A DNA stretch of 61,327 nt from a virus. The translations under genes and the position numbers were made by a program. The stretch is from the IMG/VR virus record IMGVR_UViG_3300042892_002410, positions 1-61,327 of that record; one strand, written 5' to 3'. Of this stretch, positions 31,018 to 38,280 are shown in pieces. Below the pieces are notes generated by a model that saw nothing but the letters and a program-made list of their open reading frames with translations, made no database searches and had not been told where the DNA came from. The first letter of the stretch is position 1, and the number at the start of each line of letters is the position of its first letter.

Positions 31018-31250
31018 CTGACATTAATAAAAACATAGAACGACTGCTACAACAATCCAAGCTAGTGTATCCGGCAAGAGATGGCAAGATGTATTGCCCT
31101 TTTGGTATCTACCAGGATGTAACTTTATATGCAGAGGTACTGGCTCATTTGCTACTGTACGAGGCCTGTATTGTAATGCGAAAGAATACCAAGGCAAAGA
31201 ATGGGCACGAGCATGCCGATGCAGTTAAAAAATATTTTGGAATGACATAA
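31014..31250 (+). CDS. divergent FAELIV-family protein 7, 78 aa
   Basis: ATGA overlap. INKNIERLLQQSKLVYPAR, YAEVLAHLLLYEACIVM, VKKYFGMT: same helix order and end as the family, but with AEVLAHLLLYEAC in place of AELIVRECV. Confidence 0.6.
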   Translation: MTDINKNIERLLQQSKLVYPARDGKMYCPFGIYQDVTLYAEVLAHLLLYEACIVMRKNTKAKNGHEHADAVKKYFGMT

Positions 31251-31474
31251 TGATACCACATATATTACTACTATGGACCATGGCTATCTCGCCAGTGACT
31301 GAAACTGAACATGGTGGCTGGCGATACCTGGGCACTTATGACAGTGCTGATGCGTGTGCAAACTCCTGGATGATACTATCCAGATATGAATACCATATCT
31401 TTGGTAAGTTCATGTGCGTACCACAAGGACCAGAGCGCGAGCCAGTGCCCGCTAAACCTGTGGTGAGGTTCTAA
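31250..31474 (+). CDS. small exported or membrane-anchored protein, 74 aa
   Basis: TAATG overlap start. Short hydrophobic N-terminus (MIPHILLLWTMAISPV), then WRYLGTYDSADACANSW and FMCVPQGP: two cysteines, likely periplasmic. Confidence 0.6.
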   Translation: MIPHILLLWTMAISPVTETEHGGWRYLGTYDSADACANSWMILSRYEYHIFGKFMCVPQGPEREPVPAKPVVRF

Positions 31475-31476
31475 AC

Positions 31477-31701
31477 ATGAATGAACGGATTCGGCAGCTG
31501 GCGGTAGAGGCTGGTTATGAAACAGATATGTTTGACATTGGGCACTGGGATATGCCAGAATTTAAAAAGTTCACCCAGTTGCTTATTGCAGAATGTTGTA
31601 CATTGATTGATGCCATGCAGTACGATGCTCCTGGATTTATAATACAGGCACCAGCACATGCACACATTCTTAAAATAAAAAAACACTTTGGAGTAGAATA
31701 G
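31477..31701 (+). CDS. FAELIV-family protein 8, 74 aa
   Basis: MNERIRQLAVEAGYETDMF, KKFTQLLIAECCTLI, IKKHFGVE. Last member of the dispersed array. Confidence 0.75.
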   Translation: MNERIRQLAVEAGYETDMFDIGHWDMPEFKKFTQLLIAECCTLIDAMQYDAPGFIIQAPAHAHILKIKKHFGVE

Positions 31702-31910
31702 TGCCCAATCACCTGAGCATTCCCTATGAGGTAGCAGACGCTATTACCCTAGCCAATCTGATTGAGGCAAGAAATTATCTGCTAACAGAATTAGAAAATC
31801 ATCTAGAGGGTAGCGTGTATGGCGCATTCTTGCACAAAGAAGATGTGCGCAAGAATAAAAAATTAGTAAAGTATATGACCAAATTGATTGAATACTACGG
31901 TGGCGAATGA
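31701..31910 (+). CDS. small helical protein, 69 aa, GTG start
   Basis: GTG overlaps the preceding TAG. Helical (LANLIEARNYLLTELENHLE) and lysine-rich C-terminus. Small helical phage proteins with the opening NHLSIPYEVAD are familiar to me, but not their function. Confidence 0.6.
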   Translation: MPNHLSIPYEVADAITLANLIEARNYLLTELENHLEGSVYGAFLHKEDVRKNKKLVKYMTKLIEYYGGE

Positions 31911-32416
31911 TGGAACAGGCATATCGCATAACAGCACTGGACAAGAAAAGTGTAGTGGTAACCAACGCCGTGTACGAAGACCTGGCAGATGGCACAACAC
32001 GTGGTTGGAGTGTAGAAGAAACTTACCGTTGGGGATATGGATTTAGAAGTGAGCAAGATCCAGTTACTGAATGGGAATTGAGCAACAATGGAATTCATTG
32101 CGAAGCCACTAGTGGATTTGCATGTGCAGAACTAACTGATTTGTGTGCCTGTTTCTTTGAGTTTGATGCTGGATTCACTGATGAAGAAAAGCAGTTGATT
32201 GAGAACAACTGGCATGAGGGTGGTATGAGTTGGTTACATGATGGTGAACATAACTGGCAAGTGGAAGAAAGCACCATGTTGATCTTGGGTCCAGTGTTAA
32301 TTGACCTGATTGACACTGACACTGACCAAGTGATAGAGTCCAATGTTGAACCAAAACCAAACCAAACTTCCACTTGGTCCATTGCCAGTGCAGCTTGGCC
32401 GTTTCCCACAGAATAA
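31907..32416 (+). CDS. hypothetical acidic protein, 169 aa
   Basis: ATGATG in the previous stop. Trp/Glu-rich; central FTDEEKQLIENNWHEGG. I recall similar proteins in T4-like phages. Last gene before an AT-rich promoter region. Confidence 0.65.
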   Translation: MMEQAYRITALDKKSVVVTNAVYEDLADGTTRGWSVEETYRWGYGFRSEQDPVTEWELSNNGIHCEATSGFACAELTDLCACFFEFDAGFTDEEKQLIENNWHEGGMSWLHDGEHNWQVEESTMLILGPVLIDLIDTDTDQVIESNVEPKPNQTSTWSIASAAWPFPTE

Positions 32417-32454
32417 GTTTGGTAAACTTAGTTGAACTAATGTTACCAAATGTG

Positions 32455-32483
32455 TTGTAAAGCAGTACGAGTGGTGTTATAAT
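32455..32483 (+). promoter_or_regulatory. promoter of the winged-helix gene
   Basis: TTGTAA 32455-32460, 17-bp spacer, TATAAT 32478-32483 inside GTGTTATAATGTTATCACG. Confidence 0.7.
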
Positions 32484-32529
32484 GTTATCACGTTGAGAGA
32501 TCAGCGAACTATTTAAAGGAAAATAAACT

Positions 32530-32799
32530 ATGTTAAAAACAGTAAAAGCAGAATCAAAACAAGCCCGCCTCTTAGAAGCATTTCAAAAAGGTGAACAACT
32601 GACAGCTAAACAAATCGCAACCCGTTTTAGCATTGCCAATCCAACAGCAACCGTAAGCAACTTGCGCTACAGTGGCTTTGCAGTATATGCAAACAACCGC
32701 ACTGACAGCAACGGTAAAGTAACTACCAAGTATCGTCTGGGTACTCCTAGCCGTGAAATCATTGCAGCAGGGTATCGTGCCCTTTCACTAGGCCTGTAA
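32530..32799 (+). CDS. winged-helix DNA-binding protein, 89 aa
   Basis: SKQARLLEAFQKGEQLTAKQ then IATRFSIANPTATVSNLRYSG: a helix-turn-helix with a wing (YANNRTDSNGKVTTKYRLG). Common small phage regulator type. Own promoter, AAAGGAAAA leader, and a structured element right after its stop. A candidate to bind the promoter dyads, untested. Confidence 0.8.
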   Translation: MLKTVKAESKQARLLEAFQKGEQLTAKQIATRFSIANPTATVSNLRYSGFAVYANNRTDSNGKVTTKYRLGTPSREIIAAGYRALSLGL

Positions 32800-32800
32800 T

Positions 32801-32877
32801 CAGCCTTTCTAAGAGACTGTATTTCTAATACAGATCAGGCAGCCGTCTGTGTCTCGCAAAGGCTGTCACTAATTTTT
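32801..32877 (+). ncRNA. structured RNA element, tRNA-like anticodon arm or attenuator
   Basis: Outer stem CAGCCTTT (32801-32808) with AAAGGCTG (32858-32865); inner GAGAC (32813-32817) with GTCTC (32851-32855); hairpin CTGTA-TTTCTAA-TACAG (32817-32833), shaped like an Arg-TCT anticodon arm. A competing stem GGCAGCC (32838-32844) with GGCTGTC (32861-32867) is followed by a short T run. D and T arms are absent, so it is not a normal tRNA. Confidence 0.45.
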
Positions 32878-32888
32878 GTACCTGAATA

Positions 32889-33413
32889 ATGAAAAATATA
32901 TTACATTCTATAATGAATAAATTAGGCAGGTACAGGCTGATACCTGATCGCAAGTCTGGCGCAGACTATATGCACAGGTATTACCTATTCCTCAAAGACC
33001 GCACCAGATTCCCATTCAACATTGCTCTACATAAAATTGTACGCAGCGATGATCCTATCTTTCATGATCATCCATGGTCCTACTTTACGATTATCCTCAA
33101 GGGTGGATACTGGGAGCATTTGCCAGTGTTTAATTCAGCCGGCGAGAAGATAGCAGAGTTTGCCAAATGGCGTGGCCCAGGTAGCGTGATCTGGCATCGC
33201 GCCACTGACATGCACTGGTTGGAACTGGAAGATGAGAACCCAGCCACCACACTAGTGTGCATGGGTCCACAACGCCGCGAATGGGGATTTCTAGTACAAG
33301 TAAAACAGAAAAAGCACAGATGGGTCAGATACGATTATTACCTAAACAACTGGACCAGCTATCACGAGAAGTATATAGTACCAAAATTTAAACAAACCAG
33401 AAAGAAAAAATAA
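32889..33413 (+). CDS. cupin-like protein, 174 aa
   Basis: IFHDHPWSYFTIILKGGYWE, then WRGPGSVIWHRATDMHWLEL: the two cupin motifs with HDH and later H/E ligands, typical of small phage cupin-fold proteins. Substrate unknown. Basic tail. The structured element precedes it. Confidence 0.75.
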   Translation: MKNILHSIMNKLGRYRLIPDRKSGADYMHRYYLFLKDRTRFPFNIALHKIVRSDDPIFHDHPWSYFTIILKGGYWEHLPVFNSAGEKIAEFAKWRGPGSVIWHRATDMHWLELEDENPATTLVCMGPQRREWGFLVQVKQKKHRWVRYDYYLNNWTSYHEKYIVPKFKQTRKKK

Positions 33414-33625
33414 TGTTCATCACACTGACCAACGCAGCCGATTTACATCGCGGCAACAAGATCGCAATTAGAAAAGACATGGTAGCAACTGTGTACAACA
33501 GCACTGTAGAAAAAGAAAGTGGCTTGTTGGAAAATGTTACCTATGTGTTTTGTCCACCTCATGGTACATGGGAAGTAACTGAATCACTGGAAAAAGTTGT
33601 AGAGCAATTGTCTGAGGCACAATGA
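33413..33625 (+). CDS. small hypothetical protein, 70 aa
   Basis: TAATG overlap. Beta-rich (RGNKIAIRKDMVATVYNS, VTYVFCPPHGTWEVTES); probably a small barrel. ATGA into the next gene. Confidence 0.65.
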   Translation: MFITLTNAADLHRGNKIAIRKDMVATVYNSTVEKESGLLENVTYVFCPPHGTWEVTESLEKVVEQLSEAQ

Positions 33626-33903
33626 ATTCAGACACAACCGAAGTACTAGTGATATTGCTGGAAGAATGTGCTGAAGTTGTACAGCAGGCGAGCAAGTGCA
33701 TGAGATTTGGTCCTGATCAGATTGCACACAACGCCACTGAAACCAATATGCAACTGTTGGAACAAGAGATTGCAGATGTTTATGCCATGGTAGAACTACT
33801 GATTGACCTAAACATAGGTGTCACTGAGCAGGGAATCATTGACAAAAAGCAGAACAAATTTGACAAACTCAAATTGTGGAGTAATCTGCAAATCAATAAA
33901 TAA
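33622..33903 (+). CDS. MazG-like nucleotide pyrophosphohydrolase, 93 aa
   Basis: LLEECAEVVQQASKCMRFGP holds the ExxE helix of all-alpha NTP pyrophosphatases, and LEQEIADVYAMVELL the second acidic helix (ExxD). Such enzymes clean (d)NTP pools or lower ppGpp-like signals during infection. In a cluster with the deoxycytidylate deaminase at 34804. Confidence 0.8.
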   Translation: MNSDTTEVLVILLEECAEVVQQASKCMRFGPDQIAHNATETNMQLLEQEIADVYAMVELLIDLNIGVTEQGIIDKKQNKFDKLKLWSNLQINK

Positions 33904-33917
33904 CTCAAAAGGACACT

Positions 33918-34277
33918 ATGATAGTAGAAATCGTTTACACCGTGGTTATATTCTATTTGGGTTGGATACTGGGACAGACTTATCAAATACTAAAGGTGCG
34001 GGAATTGATCAAAGCAACAGCCGAAAAATACCAAGTGGATCTTGACAGCATCGTCACTGAGGATACAGATGTTATGATCTTGTCTGCAGACCTGGAGGGT
34101 GATACCATTCTAATTTACGATAAGACTACCAGTGACTTTATCTGTCAGGCTGGCAACTTGGACACTGCAGCAGAACTGTTTAACCATCGCAAACCCAACA
34201 CTGTGGGTGCTCTGGTGTACAATGAAAAACCCGCATACTTTGTCAATGGCAAAGTAACATACGACACTCCAACATGA
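33918..34277 (+). CDS. membrane-anchored phage protein, 119 aa
   Basis: N-terminal anchor IVEIVYTVVIFYLGWILGQ, then a cytoplasmic domain (ILSADLEGDTILIYDKTTSD, AAELFNHRKP). The same build is frequent in T4-like phages. Function unknown. Confidence 0.65.
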   Translation: MIVEIVYTVVIFYLGWILGQTYQILKVRELIKATAEKYQVDLDSIVTEDTDVMILSADLEGDTILIYDKTTSDFICQAGNLDTAAELFNHRKPNTVGALVYNEKPAYFVNGKVTYDTPT

Positions 34278-34804
34278 AAATAAAAATGGGTGGTTGGGCA
34301 GCAAAGTCCAACCGTAGAAAAATTGAAATTCACATTGACAAGTTTGATACTTGGAACTGTGACGGCACTCTGTCGCACATAATTTACCCCATGTTGTTGC
34401 AGTTAAGAGATACCAAGCAGGGAGTTCCAAACGAGTTTGCCGACGTGGGTGGAGCAGACTATGAAAGTCAAGATAGCTTTGATTTTTACAAAGAGTCACA
34501 CAGCGATGCATTTGATGAGGGGTGCAAGAGATGGGATCAAGTGCTGAACAAGATGATCTGGAGCTTTGAGCAATTGACCAGACACGACTATTCTGAACAG
34601 TACCATCATGGGAAAATGCGCTGGGAGTGGCTGGAACTGAATCCCACTGCAGGCAACACAGGCGTGGCAGACAAATCGTATGAGATGAAAGACTTGAATC
34701 CCGATCAGCATTGGTTAGACATTGCTGGACTTGAACTGCATGAAGAACGAATCCAAGAGGGATTGAATTTGTTTGGTAAATATTTTAGAAGTTTGTGGGA
34801 TTGA
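34274..34804 (+). CDS. conserved phage protein, 176 aa
   Basis: ATGA overlap. Contains KIEIHIDKFDTWNCDGTLSH and MIWSFEQLTRHDYSEQYHHG, a family I recall in phages of many hosts; often near nucleotide-metabolism genes. No catalytic site recognised. Confidence 0.75.
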   Translation: MKIKMGGWAAKSNRRKIEIHIDKFDTWNCDGTLSHIIYPMLLQLRDTKQGVPNEFADVGGADYESQDSFDFYKESHSDAFDEGCKRWDQVLNKMIWSFEQLTRHDYSEQYHHGKMRWEWLELNPTAGNTGVADKSYEMKDLNPDQHWLDIAGLELHEERIQEGLNLFGKYFRSLWD

Positions 34805-35289
34805 TGAAACAGAAATTTATAGACTTGTACATGAACTGGGCCCGCAGTGCTGCAAAGTTAAGCCATGCACGAAGATTGCAAGTGGGCGCAGTTATAGTCA
34901 AGGACGACACTGTTATCAGCTACGGCTACAATGGTATGCCAGCTGGCTGGGATAACAACTGCGAGGATGTATTATCAACTTACGACGAACGTGACACTCA
35001 CTCAATGGGTGATTGGCAATACGATGAGTCTACAAAGAAATTTTCTAGACTAAAAACCAAGCCAGAAGTGTTACACGCTGAAATGAACAGTCTGATGAAA
35101 TTGGCTAAAAGTTCAAGTTCGGGTAGTCAAGCATCCATGTTTGTAACACACTCACCCTGCTTAGATTGTGCCAAGGGAATACACCAAGCTGGTATCAAGC
35201 AAGTCTTTTACCAAGAAGATTACCGAGACAGTGCAGGGATAGAATTTCTCAGAAGGTCCAATGTTGAGGTCACTAAGTATGAAGCTTAA
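34804..35289 (+). CDS. deoxycytidylate (dCMP) deaminase family, 161 aa
   Basis: Converts dCMP to dUMP for dTTP synthesis. HARRLQVGAVIVKDDTVISY, GYNGMPAGWDNNCED, zinc motif VLHAEMN and HSPCLDCAKGIH (H-A-E and P-C-x-x-C). ATG in the preceding TGA. Length fits the phage enzyme. Confidence 0.9.
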   Translation: MKQKFIDLYMNWARSAAKLSHARRLQVGAVIVKDDTVISYGYNGMPAGWDNNCEDVLSTYDERDTHSMGDWQYDESTKKFSRLKTKPEVLHAEMNSLMKLAKSSSSGSQASMFVTHSPCLDCAKGIHQAGIKQVFYQEDYRDSAGIEFLRRSNVEVTKYEA

Positions 35290-35473
35290 CTACGAAACCG
35301 TACTTGATGCGAAACTGGGTGAGCTGGGTCCATTGATGGAATGGTGCAAGAGAAATTGCAGTGACAGCTGGAGAGTGAGTGTTACAGAAGAGGCTGGTGA
35401 CTTGGCTGGCATTTATAAATTCTACTTTCAGTCAGAGAAAGATTTTATAAATTTTTTAGTTTGGAAAAAATGA
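35279..35473 (+). CDS. LRW-family relative outside the array, 64 aa
   Basis: Starts 11 nt inside the deaminase end. LMEWCKRNCSDSWRVSV, YKFYFQSEKDFINFLVWKK: same helix, strand and C-terminal helix as the 3685-7171 array, with LVW for LRW. Evidence that the family moves or persists as single genes too. Confidence 0.7.
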   Translation: MKLNYETVLDAKLGELGPLMEWCKRNCSDSWRVSVTEEAGDLAGIYKFYFQSEKDFINFLVWKK

Positions 35474-35721
35474 AATTCATAACCTTCTACAGAGAATCAA
35501 ACGATTTCACTGACATAGTGACTGATAAAAGTATTAAGAGTAAAATAGACCTGAAGGTATTTTGGTTAAACTACCTTCAGATTGGAATAGAAAATTATAC
35601 TGAGGAGAACGATAAGCTGTTCAGCTACATTGAGCTTAAGTACGGGGACAGTATCAAGACCAGACTGATTCCTGACTTTTCCCCTAAACCATACGTAGAC
35701 TACGTGCCCACTAAACGCTAG
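35470..35721 (+). CDS. small hypothetical protein, 83 aa
   Basis: ATGA overlap. MKFITFYRESNDFTDIVTDK with a lysine-rich middle. Not recognised. Convergent with the minus-strand gene at 35724, 2 nt apart. Confidence 0.6.
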   Translation: MKFITFYRESNDFTDIVTDKSIKSKIDLKVFWLNYLQIGIENYTEENDKLFSYIELKYGDSIKTRLIPDFSPKPYVDYVPTKR

Positions 35722-35723
35722 TG

Positions 35724-36041
35724 TTATATAGCAGTACCCAAGTTCAAGAGCACTTCTAGTTTTTCACCCACACTGAGTACACATGTAACGTCACCTTTGG
35801 TTGCCAATACAGTATACGATTTTGTCTCTGGGTTACCCCAAACACTCATTATACTCTTAGAAGCATCAGCACTGACGCCAGCCATGATTGGAATCTCGCC
35901 GTACTTGTTCTTTAGAGTGGCGATAACAGTTTCTGTCTTGTCACACACCGTTGGAATAGTACGCTTTTCTTGTGCATACGCATATGCAGTATATGCCACC
36001 AAAAAGGTACATCCCACTACAACTGCCAACCGGTTCTTCAT
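35724..36041 (-). CDS. small periplasmic protein, 105 aa
   Basis: Signal peptide (LAVVVGCTFLVAYTAYAYA, cleavage near AQE). The mature 80 residues, SYTVLATKGDVTCVLSVGEK included, hold one cysteine pair. I recall similar exported phage proteins. AAGGGAATACTA upstream. Confidence 0.65.
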   Translation of the reverse strand: MKNRLAVVVGCTFLVAYTAYAYAQEKRTIPTVCDKTETVIATLKNKYGEIPIMAGVSADASKSIMSVWGNPETKSYTVLATKGDVTCVLSVGEKLEVLLNLGTAI

Positions 36042-36051
36042 TAGTATTCCC

Positions 36052-36243
36052 TTAAGGTAATGTCATTACGTAATTAATAGCACCTTCCCAGGCGCTATTC
36101 AATACTATGATTGCCACTAGGATACAAATGACCAGTACCCTAACCAAAGCCCATATTTCCAACAGCAACAACACCGGTGCCAAATTCCAAATACACATGA
36201 TGTGTCGGAGCAGCCGTTTTACTAACTTTAGTACTAAACGCAT
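36052..36243 (-). CDS. membrane protein, 63 aa
   Basis: Start at 36243 after AAGGAG. Basic N-terminus (MRLVLKLVKRLLRH), one or two spans (LAPVLLLLEIWALVRVLVIC). Possibly holin-like by size, but without supporting context. Confidence 0.6.
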   Translation of the reverse strand: MRLVLKLVKRLLRHIMCIWNLAPVLLLLEIWALVRVLVICILVAIIVLNSAWEGAINYVMTLP

Positions 36244-36351
36244 TAGCACTCCTTATAACAATAGACACTATAAGTACTGCATCTATATACTTATATAGTA
36301 TTGGAGGCAGCGTAAAAATATTAGCAGTGATATGTCAATAGGTGCAGTCTA

Positions 36352-36813
36352 TCAACTGCGTTTTCCACCGCACAGTCTCAAATACAGCTTGTGTCTGGCT
36401 GTGCCAGGTGCTATCATGTCAACTGCATATTCAGTTGGCTCATGTGTCTGCACGTACACCACTTGATTGTCTTTGTTGGTAAACCACTCAGTAAGCATAA
36501 CCAATACACCTGATTCACAGTTTAGTACGCCAAATGTGAATATTCGTTTTACTGGGGTACTGAGAGCCTCAAACTTAAATCCCTCTGGGTCGTTAAACTC
36601 CACCATGGAATGTATTTGTACGCTGGCATTGGGCTTGACTTCATTGACAAAGCGATTGATATGTAGATTGTACGTAACTTCTGTTGCGACTAACTCCCAG
36701 TCGCCGCGGTCTAATATTATTTGTGTTGGATCTTCGAATTTGAGTTTAAATTCCTCATCAGCATTGGCAGAGATGGAGAATAGAAACATCATTGCAACCA
36801 GTAATGCTTTCAT
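36352..36813 (-). CDS. exported protein, 153 aa
   Basis: Signal peptide MKALLVAMMFLFSISANADE. Strand-rich mature domain with two cysteines (LNCESGVL, LRLCGGKRS). GGAGAGC ribosome-binding site behind a late-type box at 36835. Likely periplasmic or virion-associated. Confidence 0.65.
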   Translation of the reverse strand: MKALLVAMMFLFSISANADEEFKLKFEDPTQIILDRGDWELVATEVTYNLHINRFVNEVKPNASVQIHSMVEFNDPEGFKFEALSTPVKRIFTFGVLNCESGVLVMLTEWFTNKDNQVVYVQTHEPTEYAVDMIAPGTARHKLYLRLCGGKRS

Positions 36814-36834
36814 GATGCTCTCCTATAATAGTAG

Positions 36835-36842
36835 TATTTATC
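36835..36842 (-). promoter_or_regulatory. late-type promoter box GATAAATA
   Basis: Minus strand GATAAATACTAC, 21 nt before the 36813 ATG; this transcript has a leader with GGAGAG. Confidence 0.6.
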
Positions 36843-36874
36843 GGATCAACCCCAAACACAGCTAGCCCTGGGTA

Positions 36875-37531
36875 TTAGTCAAATTCGCAATTGACCCATC
36901 TGAGAGTACTATACCATTCATATCCTGGAGCGCCCCTGGGTATGAAACAGGTTCCCAATTCAGGATTCTGTATTTTTCTATCTTCCACTATCATGTACAT
37001 GGATCCTGCGTATATTGCCACTATTGCCAACACTGTTATGACCCAATGCGCATCGTGCCAGAGTTGCTCAAGCTGGCGCCTGCGTCTTGCTGCTTTTTGC
37101 AGTGCCTGCTCTCGTTCTCGTTTTGCCTGACGATCCAGTTCTTCTTGGTGTTTCTGCTGTAAGCCCCACAGTCTTTCTCTTTCTGCGCCAAATCTTGTCC
37201 AGATATCACCCAGTCCAGGAGTTTCATACACCAGCATTTCACGCAGTTCTTTTTCGGCGTTGGCCAACTGCATTTCCATCATGACATTGTTCAAGGCCTG
37301 ACTGTTGACCTTGCTGGGATCAAAGTTTTCTTCGCTTTCTTTCTTGGCTTTGGCAGCAGCATCTTGTACTACGCCCTTGGCATCCAGGAACTTACCAATG
37401 TTCCCGGACACTTCCATGGTGATATCAGATACATCGGCCGCAGCGGATTGACATTCCTTGTAAAATTCCACACCGGATCTAATGGCCTTTAAAGCCCCTT
37501 GCGCCATTGCAAAAGCGGTAATTGGATCCAT
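36875..37531 (-). CDS. conserved phage membrane protein, 218 aa
   Basis: MDPITAFAMAQGALKAIRSG is typical of a T4-like phage family; a long basic coiled coil (about 100-160, RQAKREREQALQKAARRRRQ) precedes one span (AHWVITVLAIVAIYAGSMYM) and a short outside tail with two cysteines. The palindromic late promoter lies upstream. Possibly cell-envelope or virion role. Confidence 0.7.
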   Translation of the reverse strand: MDPITAFAMAQGALKAIRSGVEFYKECQSAAADVSDITMEVSGNIGKFLDAKGVVQDAAAKAKKESEENFDPSKVNSQALNNVMMEMQLANAEKELREMLVYETPGLGDIWTRFGAERERLWGLQQKHQEELDRQAKREREQALQKAARRRRQLEQLWHDAHWVITVLAIVAIYAGSMYMIVEDRKIQNPELGTCFIPRGAPGYEWYSTLRWVNCEFD

Positions 37532-37563
37532 GAGGTAGCCCCTTTTTATTATTGTTATGGTGA

Positions 37564-37583
37564 CTAAATACTATAGTATTTAG
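37564..37583. promoter_or_regulatory. palindromic divergent late promoter
   Basis: CTAAATACTATAGTATTTAG is a perfect 20-bp palindrome, placing a late-type box on each strand between the divergent genes 36875(-) and 37655(+). Confidence 0.6.
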
Positions 37584-37622
37584 ATACAAAGTACGCAAAA
37601 AATAATCGCACTCATTGAGTAA

Positions 37623-37630
37623 GATAAATA
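37623..37630 (+). promoter_or_regulatory. late-type promoter box GATAAATA
   Basis: GATAAATA 25 nt before the 37655 ATG, with AAGGGAG in the leader. Confidence 0.6.
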
Positions 37631-37654
37631 AAGACTTTTTTAAGGGAGCAGTAA

Positions 37655-38236
37655 ATGAGTATTATAGATTCAATATTAAACATCGTAAACAAAACACCAA
37701 AAGATCCAGACGCACCCAAGCCGCCAGTTGGATCACGCAGCGAGCGTGAAGCTAAACTAAAAGACAAAGCAGGTATGGTTATTTCCGTATTTGCATTATT
37801 GTTAGCAGTAAATTCCTACATTGGTGGTGGATTAAGTTCTACCATAATGAATAACACTATTAAAGCAAATGACTTGTGGAGCTTCTATCAAGCAAAAAGT
37901 GTCAAGCAAACTCAATACGAACTGGCAGCACAGCAAACAACTGATCCAGCGAAGGCTAAAAAATGGTCTGAGAAAGCAGCCAGTTATGAAACTGATCCAG
38001 TGAATGGAGAAGGAAAAAGAGAATTATTTACACGAGCCAAAGGATTGGAAGCAGACCGTGACGCTGCCAAGAAAAAGAGCCCCTGGATTGGGTATGCTTC
38101 AACTGCATATCAGTTGTCAATTGTGTTACTGTCTGCTAGTATATTGGCAGTTAGTATGCCTTTATTTTGGGGTAGCTTTGTGATAGCTGGAGTTGGTATA
38201 ATTCTAAGCAGTCAGGGTATCCTACTCTGGATGTAA
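37655..38236 (+). CDS. DUF4337-like membrane protein, 193 aa
   Basis: One N-terminal span (VISVFALLLAVNSYIG), a helical loop with NDLWSFYQAKSVKQTQYELA, and two C-terminal spans. The W-x-x-Y-Q-A-K-S motif and layout match DUF4337, found in bacteria and phages. Function unknown. Confidence 0.75.
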   Translation: MSIIDSILNIVNKTPKDPDAPKPPVGSRSEREAKLKDKAGMVISVFALLLAVNSYIGGGLSSTIMNNTIKANDLWSFYQAKSVKQTQYELAAQQTTDPAKAKKWSEKAASYETDPVNGEGKRELFTRAKGLEADRDAAKKKSPWIGYASTAYQLSIVLLSASILAVSMPLFWGSFVIAGVGIILSSQGILLWM

Positions 38237-38255
38237 CCTAATAACTTGCATTTGG

Positions 38256-38263
38256 CATAAATA
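38256..38263 (+). promoter_or_regulatory. late-type promoter box CATAAATA
   Basis: CATAAATATATAATATACTG, 17 nt before the 38281 ATG. No clear ribosome-binding site. Confidence 0.55.
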
Positions 38264-38280
38264 TATAATATACTGATATT

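Noticed and set aside
32800-32870. Possible tRNA-Arg(TCT)
   Set aside because: Anticodon arm and a 7-8 bp closing stem are present, but only 9 nt separate them where a D arm needs about 17, and there is no T arm (no TTCGA). Kept as a structured RNA element instead.
36052-36243. Holin
   Set aside because: Size and membrane spans would fit, but no endolysin or spanin is adjacent and the basic N-terminus is not diagnostic.
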